64,000 bases of DNA from contig NC_134029.1 of the NCBI RefSeq assembly GCF_964204645.1, forward strand, positions 653,501 to 717,500, in the 5' to 3' direction. Source of the stretch: Tubulanus polymorphus. Lineage: Eukaryota; Nemertea; Palaeonemertea; Tubulaniformes; Tubulanidae. Numbering within the stretch: the stretch's first letter is position 1; each line of letters opens with the position of its first letter. The notes under the pieces are model-generated. The model saw nothing but the letters and a program-made list of their open reading frames with translations, was not told where the DNA came from and searched no databases. The translations under genes and the position numbers were made by a program. This document shows positions 62,517 through 64,000 of this stretch, in pieces.

Positions 62517-63039
62517 GTAATGGGAGTTTGTCGTGTTAAACAGAGAACCAGTCAGTAAGTAATAGTAGAACCAGAGACTGAGAGAGTGTGGCGTATTTTC
62601 ATTGCTGTCATTCATTTAAGTGTCAGGACTGAAACCTCGCCGATAAATGCAACTTGAAACGATGATAATTGATGGAATTTTGTCAAGATCAGGTAATGTC
62701 AGGATTTGAATTGAGCTTCTGAAATTTGGGATTTAGAATCTAAAACTTAACCGAAAATGATTTCGACAAAGTTTCGTAATTCGAATCACTTGAAACTGGC
62801 GAAAATATCATTGAATTTTGGTTTTTGTTCATCGATTTTATAAAGAAATACGCATTTTTGAAAAGCGATGACTGAGGTTAGAGTCGTTTCGGCTGTCGCG
62901 AGACTGAGTTCTTGTTTTCTCAGTCGACGCAGCCTCGAGGGCATCTCATCTGGCAATCTGCGAATGACTGCAATTTTTTCGTGACCTTTTTTTCTAACCA
63001 TAAACACGAATTGAGATGTGACTTTATAAATCTCGACCT

Positions 63040-63210
63040 TTCATAGAAAGACCAGATGTTTATCCACATTGTACCAGATGCACAAGACGATGCCGGATGC
63101 CCCGGGCTTAAATCCACTTTGCACCGATGTTCACGCACAAGAGGCAGCGGAACACATCCATTTACAATAAGCCACTCGCTGTCTTCAAGCAAAATCTGCT
63201 CCACATCCAT
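63040..63210 (-). pseudogene. Possible decayed glucose-6-phosphatase-like exon
   Basis: The minus frame 62920-63210 contains VPLPLVREHRC followed by LSPGHPASSCASGTMW. Order and spacing resemble the glucose-6-phosphatase segment that leads from the conserved cysteine into the catalytic PGSPSGH motif and on to a tryptophan. The family's catalytic residues are absent: the SGH histidine is replaced, and the upstream K...RP motif aligns with LLEDSEWL. After about residue 58 the similarity ends near a possible donor (AAAGGTCGAG). It may be a decayed exon, a non-catalytic relative, or coincidence. Confidence 0.22.
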
Positions 63211-64000
63211 TCTTAGAACGGTTTAACCCTGACAAGGATTGAAAGGTCACCGGCTATTGTTAGAATTCTAATACGCGGGATTGGACCGTTTAGGATAAGA
63301 ATAGCGAGTATTTTGAGGTTTCCAAAAACTGACATAGATTACAAATATTTCTATAAATCTATCAATCTTTGAGTCCGATTTAAACAATAATCTACAGCTG
63401 TGTGGAACTGGATGCACAAACTAGGAACCCGATTTTTGTTATTTTTGTAACGTAAAATTGGATTGTTTTGTCTAACAACATATTCACCCACTAGCTGTGT
63501 GTATAGCTGTTTGTTAGTCATATCTCTTACCTTTCTTTAGTTGTCGGATTCAGTTTAGGCTTTTATACAGTCAAAAACGGGTCTGAATAAAGTCAAACCA
63601 AGAGCCAACTGCCTCGAGTTAGTTTGTATTCATCATCAAGTAAGAAAAAGATGCTTTATACCTCAAAATCTATCTCGAACCGATATCTATTATAATAGAC
63701 GCGTATCTGGTATTATATAGTCTGTGTATGCCGTCTCTGCTCCGCGTAGACACACACACAGATTAGAGGACATGTTTTAATGCATCATAATCTTTTGACC
63801 GTCGGAAATATTTTCTAAGGACAATAGAGTTTTTATCCGTATCTAATCCGCATTATATTCTCACATGACGGATCTAGATTGAGATTTTAATGCGTTGATA
63901 TTTTTTTCCTTTAGAACCTAATTCTGTATTCATCCCTGTCCGTACTGAATACTAAATCGAGCTGCTTCGGATTTGGAATTTTCTTTTCGGGTGGAATTTT

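Overview
The window looks like a stretch of nuclear DNA from an animal, most likely an AT-rich marine invertebrate. It has Pol III tRNA genes with internal A and B boxes and T-run terminators, spliced coding exons with GT-AG introns, many short palindromic transposon relics, a non-LTR-like 3' tail, tRNA-derived SINE sequence and a great deal of tandem repeat. Nothing suggests a bacterial, phage or organellar source. I cannot name the species; a lophotrochozoan is an impression, not something the sequence proves.

The window is gene-poor. I find one protein gene I am confident in: a five-exon minus-strand gene at 28246-29516 for a 214-residue, GPI-anchored protein with two Ly6/uPAR (LU) three-finger domains. 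No single open reading frame shows it; it appears when the exons are joined by splice sites with matching phases. The two domains come from duplicated exon pairs: exons 2 and 4 are both 95 nt with five cysteines at the same places, and exons 3 and 5 have nearly the same cysteine spacing. A broken paralogous exon lies about 1.6 kb upstream of the gene's third exon. Three other possible exons are weak: 45397-45573 (minus), a short first exon at 62499-62516 (plus), and a decayed glucose-6-phosphatase-like exon near 63.1 kb (minus).

Layout. 1-12.4 kb: a tRNA-Lys(UUU) neighbourhood with one partial and two intact copies and three truncated or internally deleted copies. 12.9-19.5 kb: three foldback elements and a small hairpin. 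19.5-26.5 kb: microsatellites, minisatellites of 20, 21 and about 30 bp, a long GCT array and a retroelement tail. 28.2-30.7 kb: the LU gene and its broken relative. 31.3-39.6 kb: minisatellites of 36, 54, 33 and 15 bp, a CTGG array, a tandem MITE-like element, and a 152-bp foldback inserted in the 15-bp array with a 5-bp target duplication. 40.6 kb: a SINE. 43.0-43.3 kb: four roughly 81-bp units, each with a perfect POU octamer. 48.8-55.5 kb: four CAG/CTG-type arrays and a 0.9-kb, about 35-copy 26-bp minisatellite. 57-64 kb: mostly unremarkable, with a 150-bp TA array.

The genes do not form a pathway. The strongest themes are local duplication (LU exons, tRNA-Lys copies, minisatellites) and small hairpin-forming elements.
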